The notes under the pieces are model-generated. The model saw only the letters and a program-made list of their open reading frames with translations. It was not told the DNA's origin and searched no databases. From the NCBI GenBank assembly GCA_017437005.1, contig JAFSBZ010000032.1, forward strand, positions 1 through 40,899: a stretch of 40,899 bases of DNA, read 5' to 3'. Source of the DNA: Clostridia bacterium. GTDB taxonomy: Bacteria > Bacillota > Clostridia > Oscillospirales > Acutalibacteraceae. A program made the translations under genes and the position numbers. Shown in pieces: positions 39,710-40,899 of the stretch (position 1 is the first letter of the stretch; each line of letters opens with the position of its first letter).

Positions 39710-39925
39710 ATGGCACTTAAAGGCTTTAATAAAAAATTGCAAAAATCATGCCTATGGTGTGTTCATGGCAGAAAATCTGAATACTCTGATGAAATTTTTT
39801 GTAAAAAACACGGTGTAACAACACGTGCCGATGCATGTCGCCAATATAAGTATGATCCACTTAAACGTACACCGCAACGTCAAAATGCAAGCGGTAGTTT
39901 TACTGCTGACGATTTTTCACTTTAG
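39710..39925 (+). CDS. Small cysteine-containing hypothetical protein
   Basis: 71 aa from ATG 39710 with GAGGTG 6 nt upstream. The arrangement CLWCVHG...EIFCKKHGV...ACRQYKYDPLKR gives four Cys and two His in a compact order, so it could bind a metal ion. The tail is basic, then Ser/Asp-rich. No family recognised. It is 38 bp before smpB and in the same direction. Confidence 0.7.
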   Translation: MALKGFNKKLQKSCLWCVHGRKSEYSDEIFCKKHGVTTRADACRQYKYDPLKRTPQRQNASGSFTADDFSL

Positions 39926-39963
39926 TTGATTATCAAAATAATTAGAAAGGAGATATACAGCTT

Positions 39964-40422
39964 ATGGTAAACACAAAAACAATTGCAACAAATAAAAAAG
40001 CATATCACGAATATTTTGTTCTTGAAAGTTTTGAAGCCGGTATCTCACTTTCTGGTACCGAGGTCAAATCAATCAGAGCTGGTGGTGTAAATCTTAAAGA
40101 CTCTTGGGTGAGCGTAGATGATGGCGAGCTTATAATTAAGCAAATGCATATTAGTCCTTATGACCACGGTAATATCTTTAACAAAGAACCAAAACGTGAT
40201 CGTAAGCTGCTTATGCATAAGCGTGAAATAATGAGGCTTTTTGGCACAGTAAAACAACAAGGACTTACACTTATTCCCCTTTCTCTTTATTTCAAGGGTT
40301 CTCTCGTAAAAGTTCAGTTAGGACTATGCAAAGGTAAACAGCTACACGATAAACGAGCAACTGCTGCAAAACGTGATGCCAACCGTACAATAGACCGCGC
40401 ACTTAAAGAACAAAATCGATAA
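39964..40422 (+). CDS. smpB: SsrA-binding protein SmpB
   Basis: 152 aa, ATG 39964 with AAAGGAGAT upstream. NKKAYHEYFVLESFEAGISLSGTEVKSIRAG is the classic SmpB start. HISPYDHGNIFNKEPKRDRKLLMHKREI and LALKEQNR-type basic tail segments bind tmRNA and the decoding centre. It lies 43 bp before the tmRNA gene it serves, rescuing stalled ribosomes in trans-translation. Confidence 0.97.
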   Translation: MVNTKTIATNKKAYHEYFVLESFEAGISLSGTEVKSIRAGGVNLKDSWVSVDDGELIIKQMHISPYDHGNIFNKEPKRDRKLLMHKREIMRLFGTVKQQGLTLIPLSLYFKGSLVKVQLGLCKGKQLHDKRATAAKRDANRTIDRALKEQNR

Positions 40423-40465
40423 TTTACATTTTCACTATTCACTCTTACCTATTACTTTAATATTT

Positions 40466-40811
40466 GGGGCCGTAAAGGTTTCGACAGGGATTTTGAACTA
40501 TTGGAAGCGAGCAGCGGTGCGGAACCGCTTTAAAATCCGCAATTTAAAATTAACTGACAACAATAAAGTTGCACTTGCTGCCTAATTAGGCGGCCGTCCG
40601 ACCAAAGAATACCGCGACTTTGGAAGGGCGTCATTTAGCGGTAAATGTGAACAGCAGCTTGTTCCAGTTGCTGTCATAAAGTAGGAACTACTAATTATAA
40701 CGGTTTGATTTTTGTCTGTTATAAAAGGGAATTTTAAACAATAATCTGCGCTCGGAGATGCCGATAGGAATAGATTTTTGGACGGGGGTTCGACTCCCCC
40801 CGGCTCCACCA
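40466..40811 (+). ncRNA. ssrA: Transfer-messenger RNA (tmRNA)
   Basis: 346 nt. The 5' GGGGCCG pairs with the 3' CGGCTCC before ACCA, and the T-arm CGGGGGTTCGACTCCCCC is intact. A tag frame is read from GAC at 40556-40558 to TAA at 40583-40585, encoding DNNKVALAA; with the tRNA-borne Ala the tag is ADNNKVALAA. A loose promoter (TTCACT 40431-40436, TACTTT 40453-40458) lies upstream. The tag end VALAA fits Clp/FtsH-type recognition. Ends are inferred from pairing. Confidence 0.95.
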
Positions 40812-40848
40812 GAAAACGACAGATTCCGACAGGAATCTGTCGTTTTCA
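40812..40848 (+). terminator. tmRNA terminator
   Basis: GAAAACGACAGATTCC (40812-40827) and GGAATCTGTCGTTTTC (40832-40847) form a perfect 16-bp stem with a GACA loop directly after the CCA end. The T-run is inside the right arm (GTTTTC). Confidence 0.8.
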
Positions 40849-40852
40849 ACTA

Positions 40853-40899
40853 AATCCACCCTTGCGGGTGGGTGAAATATTGCTTTGCAATGTGAAATA
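40853..40899 (+). repeat. partial repeat-like element cut by the window end
   Basis: Two small stem-loops, CCACCC-TTGC-GGGTGG (about 40856-40871) and ATTGC-TTT-GCAAT (about 40878-40890), are followed by GTGAAATA, which echoes GTGAAATAT just upstream. Repeating GTGAAATA units around small hairpins look like an array of intergenic repeats, but only the beginning is visible. Confidence 0.4.

Noticed and set aside
40582-40809. 75-aa frame on the - strand over the tmRNA
   Set aside because: Covers the 3' half of a well-supported tmRNA; a known kind of false gene call.

Overview
The window looks like a chromosomal segment of a low-to-mid GC, spore-forming Clostridia bacterium, most likely an uncultured gut member of the Oscillospirales/Ruminococcaceae. 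The evidence is the set of sporulation genes (spoIIM, yqfC, yqfD, ylbJ-like), the Bacillota-type yqfC-yqfD-phoH-ybeY-era-yqzL-recO order, AGGAGG-type ribosome binding sites with several TTG starts, and short inverted-repeat elements of the kind scattered through such genomes. The placement is an inference from gene content; no rRNA is present.

Region 1 (1-1022) is gene-poor and looks like debris. It holds the last 27 codons of a truncated gene, a run of four hairpins, a small frameshifted membrane-protein remnant, and a structured repeat-like stretch.

Region 2 (1023-24639) is one large glycan-utilisation locus on the + strand. It encodes two binding-protein-dependent ABC importers without an ATPase (solute-binding protein plus two permeases each). 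Between them lie an NHL-propeller/TPR membrane protein, a Yip1-like membrane protein and a DUF5696 lipoprotein. A very large exported protein follows (1360 aa; six copies of an unrecognised ~140-aa module around a glycosidase-like propeller, with a cell-surface tail). After a terminator-like hairpin come a GH78 alpha-L-rhamnosidase, an FAD-dependent oxidoreductase, a divergent RpiB-type isomerase, an alpha/beta hydrolase (esterase-like) and an AraC regulator. The simplest reading is capture and import of a rhamnose-containing, probably acylated, oligosaccharide or plant glycoside, followed by intracellular cleavage and sugar conversion under AraC control.

Region 3 (24640-30302) holds tRNA-Lys(TTT) with a consensus promoter and terminator, a ZIP metal transporter, a 640-bp AT-rich non-coding stretch with several inverted repeats, a xerD-spoIIM pair on the - strand, a FabG-like reductase, a histidine phosphatase and a LURP-one/YxjI-like protein. 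Two short dispersed-repeat-like elements lie at 29131-29200 and 30340-30452.

Region 4 (30460-38541, - strand) is the housekeeping block yqfC, yqfD, phoH, ybeY, era, yqzL-like, recO, mutS2 and a SAM methyltransferase. A clear vegetative promoter sits in the tail of yqfD. The 53-aa yqzL-like gene overlaps the start of recO out of frame.

Region 5 (38633-40899, + strand) has a YlbJ-like sporulation membrane protein, a small cysteine-containing protein, smpB, and the complete tmRNA gene with its terminator. The window ends inside another repeat-like element.
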